44,853 nt of DNA, from positions 1 to 44,853 of the forward strand of contig JAERSV010000041.1 in assembly GCA_016845345.1 (NCBI GenBank), read 5' to 3'. Positions 1 through 7,951 of this stretch are shown here, in pieces (the stretch's first letter is position 1; each line of letters opens with the position of its first letter). Position numbers and translations under genes: made by a program. The DNA comes from Methanobacteriota archaeon. GTDB taxonomy: Archaea > Thermoplasmatota > Poseidoniia > Poseidoniales > Thalassarchaeaceae. The notes under the pieces were generated by a model. That model had not been told where the DNA came from. It saw only the letters and a list, made by a program, of their open reading frames with translations, and did no database searches.

Positions 1-18
1 ACCCCACCCTCCCCAACT

Positions 19-135
19 ATGCATTTACCTTGCAAAAAGTGTGGTGGCTTCGTTCAAGAGGTGATGCACCAAGAGAATTTGTGGACATGGTGTCCTGCTT
101 GTCGTGAATGGCAAGATTTCCTTGGTAAGCGCTAA
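19..135 (+). CDS. small zinc-ribbon protein (38 aa, possibly the 3' end of a longer gene)
   Basis: This reading frame of 38 codons starts at ATG and stops at TAA. It carries two CxxC pairs (C5/C8 and C28/C31) separated by about 20 residues, the spacing of a treble-clef or rubredoxin-like zinc ribbon. The frame stays open to the left edge of the window, so the protein may begin further upstream and only its C-terminus may be visible. No catalytic residues are evident. The likely role is a structural Zn(II) site in a nucleic-acid or protein contact module. The family is not recognised. Confidence 0.45.
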   Translation: MHLPCKKCGGFVQEVMHQENLWTWCPACREWQDFLGKR

Positions 136-159
136 TCAACACCGAAAAGAACACTAGAT

Positions 160-954
160 TTAGCGACTTGATTGTGAATATTCATGATAGTCCACAGTAG
201 GTTGTAGTGAGTCAATCGCTGTTTGTAGCTTAGCATTCGCGGCTTGTTCTCCTGATTCAATTGAAGCGATTTGCTTGTGCAACGATTGAAGTCTGGTGGT
301 TAACGCAGTCACAACATCTTGTTTCAGTCCTAATGAAGGTTGAATCCAACGTTCTAACGAGGTGGTAACTTTCTCAACAGAAGTTGTAAGTCCATCGTTT
401 GAAATGAGGATAAATTCACCTTTCTCTCGATTAACTGGCCCACATTCTCCAAGTGCAGAGTTCAATTTTTTTGCAACTTTTGTTGCTTTCTTGAGGGAAC
501 CCTTGCATTTTTCATATGCTTCTACGGAAAGCAGATGTGCTTCGATATAACCTGCCTTTCCTGCTGTTGAAAATTCATTCAACGCTTTTCTCAAGTTACC
601 GAGATGCAAATTTATTCTTCCCATTTGCATCGAGTCTTCAATTTTGAGTACAGTCTCATAATCTCCAATAATGCCTTCCTTTACCCACATTTGGTTGAGT
701 TTAGTCGATTCTTTAGACAGAGTCTTGGCGGCTTTCATACTCAGTTTCCACTTTTGTCTAATTTCAAGTATGTTAGCATGGTCTCGCAGTGCAAGTACCA
801 GCAATTCTTGCTTCTGAAGTGTTCTCTTTTTTTCTGATAACAAAAGAGATGTTAATTCCTCTGCCATTACCTCTGAAATTTCAAGACGGCCATCAGCGAC
901 ATAATTACGTAACTGATTTAGAACTTTGACTGGGTCATCCATGCCGAACAACAT
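160..954 (-). CDS. hypothetical helical protein
   Basis: The product is about 264 aa, almost entirely predicted helix and rich in Lys, Glu, Ala and Leu, with no signal peptide or membrane segment. The middle part (roughly residues 105-165) alternates small and bulky residues in a way that could be TPR-like helical pairs, but no repeat consensus can be claimed. GTG at 960, ATG at 954 and ATG at 942 are all possible starts; 954 is used because it is the first ATG. The gene lies downstream of the large surface protein on the same strand, across an 84-nt gap. The function is unknown. Confidence 0.6.
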   Translation of the reverse strand: MLFGMDDPVKVLNQLRNYVADGRLEISEVMAEELTSLLLSEKKRTLQKQELLVLALRDHANILEIRQKWKLSMKAAKTLSKESTKLNQMWVKEGIIGDYETVLKIEDSMQMGRINLHLGNLRKALNEFSTAGKAGYIEAHLLSVEAYEKCKGSLKKATKVAKKLNSALGECGPVNREKGEFILISNDGLTTSVEKVTTSLERWIQPSLGLKQDVVTALTTRLQSLHKQIASIESGEQAANAKLQTAIDSLQPTVDYHEYSQSSR

Positions 955-1044
955 GCTCACCTTACCATGCGAGTAGTGCCATCACGCATTACCACTCCTA
1001 TTGTTCGTGTTGAAAGAACAAAAACTGGTGAGATTTTAGAAATC

Positions 1045-4000
1045 TCAATTCCTTCGTTTCACGGCTCGGCGCTTTGGCTTTTTCTTAGATGAAGGCCTAC
1101 GCTTCTTAGCCTTCTTTTTCTTAGGGGCTTCTTCCTCATCATCGTCACCCCAATCATCATCATCGTCATCATCGAAGTCATCGTCGAAGTCATCATCTTC
1201 TTCATCATCTTCTTCGACAACGGCCTTTTTCCTGCGCTTCTTCTTGTCACCAGTGTCGGTAGCGAATGGATCATCTTCATCATCTAATTGTTTGGTTTCC
1301 TTTGGTCCTTCTAGTTCAGCAAGGCCGGCATCTGCAGCATCGCCTGAACCGCCACCACTATCGCCGCCACCCATGAATTCCATCATCCAATCATCTTCTT
1401 CATCGAATTCATCGTCACCTTTCTTCTTCTTGGATGGGTCTTGAGCGGCAAGTACGCCCATCATGATAGCAAAGAATAGTAGTAACAAATTGAAGGCTCC
1501 AACTGCAATGATAATTACGTAAGGTGGGCTTGTCAGAGATAGAGGTGCCTCAGGTTCTTGTTCCTCTTCATTGAATGGGGTATTACCACTTTGACAGAGG
1601 GTGATTCCACTGATGTTTTCATAACAGTGGTCTACGTAGAATGTAGTTGTGAATAATTTTTCATTCCCTGCAAAATCCTTTGCCATAATTTTCAATTTAT
1701 GATTTCCAGGGTCTTCAAATGTTGACGCAGGTTCAGTCATGCTGAAAACCACAGTGTTTGAAGGTGCACCTAGTGGAGTGATTTCTGTGACATTTTCCCA
1801 TTCAAATTCCTCATTGAAAAATTCACCAACATTAGTGAATTGGTATTTTACTTCAATTAGTCCAACATCGTCAGTGACAACACCATGAATTCTGATTTCA
1901 GCGCCATATAGGTACTTGCTTTCAGACGATGGTGAAAATAATTCAATAGTTGGTGATTGGGAATCAACTGACCAATTAGTTAGTGAGAATGTTTGTGAGT
2001 TTCCTACGATATCAACTAAGGTCGCAATCACTGTGACATTATTTGTAGCCATTCCATTTGGAATTGGGAAATCCCAGATGAAATGAGTATCAGATGCTAA
2101 GAATGGTGTGGCACGAGTAACTTCGCCTTCGGGCGTGAATGTGGTGCCAATTGCTGTACCTTCAACATAATCTTCGGTGTGTACCTGAATCATAGGGAAT
2201 TCTTCTAATGGCTCTCCACTATGGATATGCAAGCGGTAATCTCCGCTCTTTAGTGGACCACTCGGCATTCCTTCTTCCCCTCCTATTCCAAGTAAAATTT
2301 CTACTTCAGGAGGCGTAGTGTCCTCATGCACAAGCCATACGTTTGAACGATTAGTGACGGAATCTCTTGAATTACCCCATGAATCTGCTATGATAAGGGC
2401 ATACCAAGCATGACGGTCAAGGTTTTCTTCTAGGAATAATTCTCTGAGAATTGTGGTTTCAGAAGCGTGTGGAAGATAACTGTCAATCATCAGTTCCCAG
2501 CCGTCGTCATCAGACAAATTTCCCGTTTCATTGTTTTCAAACGGGGTACCAAGATGTCGCCAAATAGAGTAGGTTTCCTCTTCTTCAGCCAAGGAATTTA
2601 TCCATGATAATAAAATGCTATTTTGGCCACCTTGGAGCATTGGTTGGGCGAGTTGTACTGGTGCTGGGGGGAGGGTATCTTCACGCACAGATAATGGAAT
2701 GCAATTTTGGATGAAGCGCGTATCTTCATATGTAGCATTGAGATGATTATATCTTGTAACTGAGGTTATACAATAGTAAGAAAGCCTGTCCTTATCAATT
2801 GGAACAGGAATTAATGCATATTCAACGCCATCGGGTACAGTTGCTGCAAGTGTTGCTTCAAGAGTGAGATTACTCGCTGCTGAAAGTTTAGTCCAAGAGT
2901 GCCAAATGTGATAATATTCCCCTTCTGCACCCATTTGGTCAGTCCAAGTGACATTTGTCCATCCTCCACCGATATATTCGGCTTGGACATTAGTGGGTTC
3001 TGCGACCCACGGGTCGAAAGCATTCTCCATAATCGGCCCGGCCACAGAGGAAGGAAGGATTGTGTTATTGTGATTGCCACGAGCGTCAGCAGCGGTTACT
3101 GCATAGTATGCATAACCTAGAGACCCCCTCTCCACTTCATAGCGATATGTTGTCACTCCCGATGGAACCACAGCGATATGCTCAACATTCGGATCTAAGG
3201 TGTCATTGAATGGTGCGCCCGAACGCCATACATGATACAAAGCACCAAGTTCTTCTGGGATATCAATCCAAGTGATTGTGGTATTTCCAGTTCCACCAAG
3301 AGATTCCGCTATGAAAGAAGCTTCCACGCTTTGAACGTCAGCAGGTGCAACATTGTCTTCAGCAACAGGGAAAGCAGCATTCATCGTATTGACTCCACCA
3401 ATGAATCGGGTGTCTTCGTAATTGAGGTAATAGTAAGTCACGGAATAATATGCCTCGACATCAGTGTTCGGCGGAACGTCAAAAGATGTGCTTGACACCC
3501 CAGCAGGTTCGCTTGCAATCAGTGTTTTTTGCAACCCAAACCAGTTCGCTCTATTTGCTGGCGAAAGATGTCGATAGATGTTTGAGATGTATGCATTTGG
3601 CCCCGTCTCAAGCAAAGTGCCAGGTTGAAGTTGATTGAGATTAATCCAATCAATTCTAGTTCTACTCGTTTCAGGATAAAAGGTCGCATTTACGGCAAAT
3701 GGTGCAATAATATCATGTGTATTTTCGTAAATCGGGTCGGGAATATGAGCACTCCCTAACTCCATGAAGGCTTTGAGAGAGCCATCATCTAGTTGAGTTG
3801 CTATACCATAATAGAAGGTTCCATTGACTCCAGGGGGTAATGGGTGATTCACAGAATGTTGTTGGCCTGGACAACTGACTACATTACCAGTACAAGCGGA
3901 GACGTTTGCGATATAGGGAATGCTGCCATTCTGAATGATGCTGGAGTTCATTTGTGAAGCGCTACGATAGACAAGGTATCTACTGGTCTGGAGCATTTGA

Positions 4001-4191
4001 GCAATTGTCAAATTTTGGGTTTGAACATTCTCCCACATTATGGTTGTGGATTCAGAAAAGGAATCAAAAAATGCATCGATGTTCTGTGCTTGCATATCCT
4101 GTGGCGCGGCCTGATCGGCGGCAACAGCAGGTACGAATGGCACCGCTGAAACGAGTAACATAAGTGCGGTTATTAGAATTGATTTACTCAT
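1045..4191 (-). CDS. large secreted, membrane-anchored surface protein with Fn3-like repeats and a charged cytoplasmic tail
   Basis: The protein is about 1048 aa from the ATG at 4191, which directly precedes a clear signal peptide (MSKS, a hydrophobic stretch, then a VAA cleavage-like site). The frame extends upstream to 4272, but that extension is not signal-like. Three to four Fn3-like modules with recurring Val-Gln, Trp-Thr/Ile-Asp and Tyr-His-Val/Ile-Trp patterns start near residues 282, 394, 507 and 624. An Ig-like module follows near 742. A single membrane helix lies at about 885-914. The tail of about 130 residues alternates Asp/Glu runs with Lys/Arg runs. Many N-x-S/T sequons suggest glycosylation. 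The tail would face the cytoplasm if the N-terminus is exported. It is probably a cell-surface adhesion or envelope protein; the ligand is unknown. Confidence 0.8.
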   Translation of the reverse strand: MSKSILITALMLLVSAVPFVPAVAADQAAPQDMQAQNIDAFFDSFSESTTIMWENVQTQNLTIAQMLQTSRYLVYRSASQMNSSIIQNGSIPYIANVSACTGNVVSCPGQQHSVNHPLPPGVNGTFYYGIATQLDDGSLKAFMELGSAHIPDPIYENTHDIIAPFAVNATFYPETSRTRIDWINLNQLQPGTLLETGPNAYISNIYRHLSPANRANWFGLQKTLIASEPAGVSSTSFDVPPNTDVEAYYSVTYYYLNYEDTRFIGGVNTMNAAFPVAEDNVAPADVQSVEASFIAESLGGTGNTTITWIDIPEELGALYHVWRSGAPFNDTLDPNVEHIAVVPSGVTTYRYEVERGSLGYAYYAVTAADARGNHNNTILPSSVAGPIMENAFDPWVAEPTNVQAEYIGGGWTNVTWTDQMGAEGEYYHIWHSWTKLSAASNLTLEATLAATVPDGVEYALIPVPIDKDRLSYYCITSVTRYNHLNATYEDTRFIQNCIPLSVREDTLPPAPVQLAQPMLQGGQNSILLSWINSLAEEEETYSIWRHLGTPFENNETGNLSDDDGWELMIDSYLPHASETTILRELFLEENLDRHAWYALIIADSWGNSRDSVTNRSNVWLVHEDTTPPEVEILLGIGGEEGMPSGPLKSGDYRLHIHSGEPLEEFPMIQVHTEDYVEGTAIGTTFTPEGEVTRATPFLASDTHFIWDFPIPNGMATNNVTVIATLVDIVGNSQTFSLTNWSVDSQSPTIELFSPSSESKYLYGAEIRIHGVVTDDVGLIEVKYQFTNVGEFFNEEFEWENVTEITPLGAPSNTVVFSMTEPASTFEDPGNHKLKIMAKDFAGNEKLFTTTFYVDHCYENISGITLCQSGNTPFNEEEQEPEAPLSLTSPPYVIIIAVGAFNLLLLFFAIMMGVLAAQDPSKKKKGDDEFDEEDDWMMEFMGGGDSGGGSGDAADAGLAELEGPKETKQLDDEDDPFATDTGDKKKRRKKAVVEEDDEEDDDFDDDFDDDDDDDWGDDDEEEAPKKKKAKKRRPSSKKKPKRRAVKRRN

Positions 4192-4294
4192 CAAATTACA
4201 GCGCACGCTCAAGCCCTCCGTAAGGGGGTGTGGTAACGAGGCGGTTATGAGGCTGACGCATTGTAAGACCATTTAGAGTCAAATCTTGGTCATT

Positions 4295-4999
4295 TTAATT
4301 ATCATCATCGCTCTCTTCGCCCCCTAGGGGGGCGGATATCATCGCTACGAGTTCCTTTCTAGCGGTGATGAAACGGGTTAAAAATGAGTATATTCCACCT
4401 AAAAATGAAATTAAAAGCACGATTGATAGGGCATTAATATCAACATTAAACAGCGGTATTTGTCCATAATCATTGACTCCGTAACATGCTTGCCAAATCG
4501 CCGCTAAACAACCGATGAAGGTAATTGTCATTCTGTCGGCTCTTCCGAATCCCCCATAGTTCCTACCAAGGCCAACAGATTGAGATTGTGTCCCCATGTA
4601 AGAACCCATCAAAGTTGCTAACCCTGCCATATAGCCAAGATGAGGTGAGGTAAGCCATGCTGTGTTAACTCCAATAGCCACAATGATACCAAAATCAACA
4701 ATTCTGTCAATAGTATGGTCGAGAAAATCCCCATATGAAGAATCTTTGTTGTGAACTCGCGCAATCTGTCCATCTAAAGCATCACAAAATGCTGCAAACG
4801 CGAATAATAGTGTGGCAACAATTAGTTTTCTTGCACCCTCAGCATCAGCGGTTGCCGTAGCAAAAAACCAAGCAGAAATACCGGCAATAAACAGACTAAA
4901 CCAGGATATGTGATTTGGATTTAGAAATCCCAATTTATTAACCATAGGCGCAACAAGTTTCGTAAATTGTTCTCGGAGATTGTTCAGTGCCATGTTCAT
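4295..4999 (-). CDS. CDP-alcohol phosphatidyltransferase (probable archaetidylinositol-phosphate synthase)
   Basis: This 234-aa integral membrane enzyme has the full CDP-alcohol phosphotransferase signature D-G-x2-A-R-x8-G-x3-D-x3-D at residues 76-98 (D76, G77, A80, R81, G90, D94, D98), plus an upstream Asp at 73. Several hydrophobic helices surround it. Family members transfer a phosphoalcohol onto CDP-linked lipid, and in archaea they make archaetidylinositol phosphate or archaetidylglycerol phosphate. The substrate cannot be fixed from sequence alone. The start ATG overlaps the stop of the upstream kinase gene in an ATGA arrangement, which implies translational coupling. Confidence 0.85.
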   Translation of the reverse strand: MNMALNNLREQFTKLVAPMVNKLGFLNPNHISWFSLFIAGISAWFFATATADAEGARKLIVATLLFAFAAFCDALDGQIARVHNKDSSYGDFLDHTIDRIVDFGIIVAIGVNTAWLTSPHLGYMAGLATLMGSYMGTQSQSVGLGRNYGGFGRADRMTITFIGCLAAIWQACYGVNDYGQIPLFNVDINALSIVLLISFLGGIYSFLTRFITARKELVAMISAPLGGEESDDDN

Positions 5000-5595
5000 T
5001 CACCATGCAGGACTGTAATCCAGTCAATTCGTTGCTCAGGGCTTTTGGGCTTGAACCCATCTCTTACCCAAGTCTCAATTTGGGCGAAAAGTGTATCAAC
5101 ATTCGTTTCCGTAGAATCTAATTCCAAGACTGGTGTATCTCCCCACTCGTTCTCATCGTTCCATGCAGTTCCGAGTAGTTCCCACTCAGCATTTTCCTCA
5201 ATTTTTGATTTTGACCAACCTCTTTTTCCCATTCTGATTTGTAGCACATCGGGATTACAGCGGATAATGACGATGGCATCAACAGGAAGTAGATGTGACA
5301 AGTGTCCGTCAATCAACATATCACTTTCAGGGATTTGTTTCCATTGTTCTGAAAGGGTAGTTGCCAATTGCTCCACATCAATTGGCCTAGCACCATCATT
5401 GCTGTCAATGTCACCGAGAACTCCATTCATTTCGGCTAATTTTTTGTCACTAATTACTGATAGTTGCCACCCAGCTTTTGAATTAGCCAGAGCAAACTCA
5501 GCCACTGTGGTTTTGCCGCTACCCGGAGTTCCGGTGATGGCAATTCTGTGTGCGGAATCCCGGCTCATCACAGAGGGGTTAGTTGTAGTGCTCAT
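4996..5595 (-). CDS. AK6/Fap7-type nucleotide kinase (adenylate kinase-like P-loop NTPase)
   Basis: The Walker A motif GTPGSGKT lies close to the N-terminus and is followed by a family-typical DG-H-L-S-H segment and a later R-C-N-P-D...R-x-x-K-R-G-W-S-x-x-K-I-x-E-N-x-E stretch. This pattern is characteristic of the archaeal/eukaryotic AK6 (Fap7, hCINAP) group, which has adenylate kinase or ATPase activity and acts in small-subunit ribosome maturation in characterised members. The frame is open upstream to 5655. The ATG at 5595 is chosen because the extra residues precede any conserved element; the ATG at 5568 is also possible. The stop overlaps the start of the lipid transferase gene by 4 nt. 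Confidence 0.8.
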   Translation of the reverse strand: MSTTTNPSVMSRDSAHRIAITGTPGSGKTTVAEFALANSKAGWQLSVISDKKLAEMNGVLGDIDSNDGARPIDVEQLATTLSEQWKQIPESDMLIDGHLSHLLPVDAIVIIRCNPDVLQIRMGKRGWSKSKIEENAEWELLGTAWNDENEWGDTPVLELDSTETNVDTLFAQIETWVRDGFKPKSPEQRIDWITVLHGE

Positions 5596-5676
5596 CAAGG
5601 TGGTGGCGAAGGAGTGGTAGTTCATTGAGTAGAACATTCGATTGTAAAAAGTCAATTAATTTGGCAAAGCGACCAG

Positions 5677-5682
5677 TTTATA
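5677..5682 (+). promoter_or_regulatory. candidate TATA box for the RAM-domain gene
   Basis: TTTATA sits in the divergent intergenic region about 45 nt upstream of the start at 5722. It would place a transcription start near 5705. A GGAGAGG Shine-Dalgarno sequence at 5710-5716 would then lie just inside the transcript, 5 nt before the ATG. Confidence 0.4.
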
Positions 5683-5721
5683 CGCAGAGACCACACTACT
5701 ATGGTTCACGGAGAGGATTAG

Positions 5722-5973
5722 ATGATACAATCAACTGAAGCGACGGCCATTGTGCTAATAGTTGCAGAACCAGGAAGGGAGACGGAAGTTTACAATGAAT
5801 TACAGGGAATACCAGAGGTGGTTGAGCAAATGTTGTTATTCGGAGAATACGACCTTTATGTGAAAATCGTGTGTGAGGATTATGCCTTGCTCGGTAGCGT
5901 TGTAATCAATAGGATAAGGGCTATTGAAGGAGTAGATTCCACAAAAACCCTCACCGCCGCACCGATGCTTTGA
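5722..5973 (+). CDS. stand-alone Lrp/AsnC ligand-binding (RAM) domain protein
   Basis: The product is 83 aa and consists only of the alpha/beta RAM fold: a hydrophobic first strand (A-I-V-L-I-V-A), helix E-V-Y-N-E-L, the segment V-x-x-M-L-L-F-G-E-Y-D-L-Y-V-K-I, then a helix and a strand ending in T-K-T-L-T. The helix-turn-helix half of a normal Lrp/AsnC regulator is absent. Such stand-alone RAM proteins bind small molecules, usually amino acids, and can oligomerise with full-length Lrp regulators. A good Shine-Dalgarno sequence (GGAGAGG) supports the start. A Ca2+/H+ antiporter gene follows 30 nt downstream on the same strand. Confidence 0.85.
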   Translation: MIQSTEATAIVLIVAEPGRETEVYNELQGIPEVVEQMLLFGEYDLYVKIVCEDYALLGSVVINRIRAIEGVDSTKTLTAAPML

Positions 5974-5987
5974 GAGGAGTACATAGC

Positions 5988-6002
5988 GTAGGTTTCACCT
6001 AC
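5988..6002 (+). other. perfect 6-bp hairpin at the antiporter start codon
   Basis: GTAGGT, loop TTC, then ACCTAC forms a perfect 6-bp stem ending one base before the ATG at 6004. It could occlude the start or the ribosome-binding region of the antiporter gene. Its function is inferred only from position. Confidence 0.4.
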
Positions 6003-6003
6003 T

Positions 6004-7185
6004 ATGCCCATTCCTCAGTATAACATGACAGAGGCGATGGATGGGGATGCAGTTGCAACTGAGATGGGATGGGAAGGCGTAATTGAGTTGCTTAACCCAC
6101 GCCAATCCAAACTTTCAATAATGCTGATTTTCGTCCCTTTAGCAATTTATTTTAGTGTATTTACTCATAATGCACCAATGGCTTTTGCAACATCTATGGC
6201 GGCAATCATGCCGCTTGCATATTTGATGGGTGAGGCAACAGAACAAATTGCATTGAAAACGAATGAGTCAATTGGTGGCTTACTGAATGCAACTTTTGGG
6301 AATGCTGCCGAGATGATAATTGCTGTACTCGCAGTATTAGCAGCAGCAGCAGCCATCAAAGAGGGCGATGCAGAAACTGCTGAAACAATGATTAGTGTTG
6401 TCCAAGCATCACTTATCGGTTCAATTCTTGGAAATCTTTTGTTAGTCCTTGGTCTGGCATTTGTTTGGGGTGGAATTCATCACAAAGTTCAGGAATTTTC
6501 CCACACGCAAGTTGGTGCGAATGTGTCTCTGCTTTTCTTGGCTGTGATTGCTTTAATTTTGCCAACAGTGTACCAATTTACAGGAAATGGGCATGAAGAT
6601 GCGATAGTCACACTTTCTCGGGTAACAGCAGTGATTTTACTGATGATGTACGGATTATTTTTACTATTTCAATTCCGTACCCATGCGGAATTGTTTGCAA
6701 CTGACGGACACCATGATGAAGAACCTGTGATGGCGAAGAAACAAGCCATGACCCTACTTATCGGGGCGACAATTATGGTCGCTTGGATGGCTGAGATAAT
6801 GGTCCACTCAATTCAATCGGCGGCAGATGAGTGGGGCCTCCCTACTCTTTTCATTGGGGTAATATTGTTACCATTGTTTGGTAATGCTGCTGAACATTTC
6901 ACAGCAGTATCTGTTGCGGGTAAAAATAAGATGGATTTAGCATTCTCAATAGCGGTTGGCTCTAGCACTCAGATAGCAGTTTTCGTCGCTCCTGCGATAG
7001 TCATGCTAGCGTGGTTCATCAGTGTCCCACTTAGTTTCCAGTTTGGATTGCTTGAAACTTTAGCTACCTTCTTGGCTGTTTTGATAACTAATTCAATTGC
7101 GTCTGATGGCAAATCAAATTGGCTTGAGGGTTCAATGTTGTTAGCAACATACGTAATTCTTGGAGTCGCTTTCTACCTTTACTAA
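6004..7185 (+). CDS. Ca2+/H+ antiporter (CaCA superfamily, CAX type)
   Basis: The protein has 393 aa and about ten or eleven membrane helices. The two inverted alpha repeats each carry the CAX signature G-N-A-A-E (residues 99-103 and 293-297). The first sits in N-A-T-F-G-N-A-A-E and the second in P-L-F-G-N-A-A-E-H, and the acidic residues are the exchange site in characterised members. A His/Glu-rich cytoplasmic loop (about residues 232-245) separates the two halves. The family exports Ca2+ in exchange for protons across the plasma membrane. The start at 6004 or an in-frame ATG at 6025 are both possible. The gene probably forms a transcription unit with the upstream RAM-domain gene. Confidence 0.9.
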   Translation: MPIPQYNMTEAMDGDAVATEMGWEGVIELLNPRQSKLSIMLIFVPLAIYFSVFTHNAPMAFATSMAAIMPLAYLMGEATEQIALKTNESIGGLLNATFGNAAEMIIAVLAVLAAAAAIKEGDAETAETMISVVQASLIGSILGNLLLVLGLAFVWGGIHHKVQEFSHTQVGANVSLLFLAVIALILPTVYQFTGNGHEDAIVTLSRVTAVILLMMYGLFLLFQFRTHAELFATDGHHDEEPVMAKKQAMTLLIGATIMVAWMAEIMVHSIQSAADEWGLPTLFIGVILLPLFGNAAEHFTAVSVAGKNKMDLAFSIAVGSSTQIAVFVAPAIVMLAWFISVPLSFQFGLLETLATFLAVLITNSIASDGKSNWLEGSMLLATYVILGVAFYLY

Positions 7186-7198
7186 GAATAATCATCAA

Positions 7199-7221
7199 TT
7201 TTGCTTTAACTTGACAAAAAA
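7199..7221. terminator. candidate bidirectional T-rich termination region between convergent genes
   Basis: The short gap between the convergent antiporter and rhomboid genes has TTTT at 7199-7202 on the plus strand and six A residues at 7216-7221, which read as T6 on the minus strand. Archaeal termination commonly uses such T tracts. This assignment rests on position and composition only. Confidence 0.3.
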
Positions 7222-7237
7222 TTGCTCATAAACCGCG

Positions 7238-7951
7238 CTATTCTTTGGGAGCAATACTTTCACTACTGCTCGAAATCCAGTATCCCCACAATAGGAATCC
7301 AGCCGCCATAGATATCATATGGGCACTTGATGTTAATGCACCGATACCGTTGAAAAAATGGTTCCATGTCTCGAAGATTATTGCGATTAATGGGACCATC
7401 CATACCTTACGAGATTGATGTGATGAGGCTCCGATAATTCCGAAAAAGCCAGCTGAACCACCGTTCCAATTACGAGCAAATCCACTACGGAGGAACTCGC
7501 TGTCTGTATAAATCAGTTCTCCAATATGCATTCCGATCGATACTAATACGGCAGCAGCCGAAAGGCAAATCATGAACAAAAAGTAAGTCCTAATCGCTCC
7601 TTCTCGGACTTCAAATGATTGAACAAAAACTAGAAAACTCATCGAAACGAACACAATATGTGTGGTGTCATGATGAAAAAATGGGATTACAAATAATGAT
7701 GTGAAAAAGCGAACGGGTGAGTCTACCAAGTCACCGGCCCAAAGTCCAGAAATGCAAGAATATCCACCCCCGGTGATGTAACAATCGTTGGCAGGACCGG
7801 TCAAATCCAATAACCAAAGTATCCAAATTATGATGAGGTATGAAAAAGTGAATTTTCGGCTCAAGAACAGTTCTAATGGTCTTAAGGGAACACCAGTCGA
7901 ACCACACCATGGCCATGACCAGGGTAAAAATGGGTTTTTTTCTTTACTCAT
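7238..7951 (-). CDS. rhomboid-family intramembrane serine protease
   Basis: The protein has 237 aa and six or more hydrophobic helices. The rhomboid hallmarks are present: a histidine cluster HH-x3-H (93, 94, 98) in helix 2, G-G-S-A-G-F-F-G with the candidate nucleophile S166, and A-H-M-I-S-M-A-A-G with the candidate catalytic H211 in the last helix. This Ser-His dyad cleaves transmembrane helices of substrate proteins within the bilayer. The ATG at 7951 is preferred over the longer frame to 8035 because AAGGTGG lies at Shine-Dalgarno distance and the extension has no rhomboid character. The start overlaps the end of the deaminase gene by 8 nt, suggesting co-translation. Confidence 0.75.
   Translation of the reverse strand: MSKEKNPFLPWSWPWCGSTGVPLRPLELFLSRKFTFSYLIIIWILWLLDLTGPANDCYITGGGYSCISGLWAGDLVDSPVRFFTSLFVIPFFHHDTTHIVFVSMSFLVFVQSFEVREGAIRTYFLFMICLSAAAVLVSIGMHIGELIYTDSEFLRSGFARNWNGGSAGFFGIIGASSHQSRKVWMVPLIAIIFETWNHFFNGIGALTSSAHMISMAAGFLLWGYWISSSSESIAPKE

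Noticed and set aside
4192-4272. N-terminal extension of the large surface protein
   Set aside because: The extra residues precede the signal peptide and have no signal-like character; the ATG at 4191 opens it.
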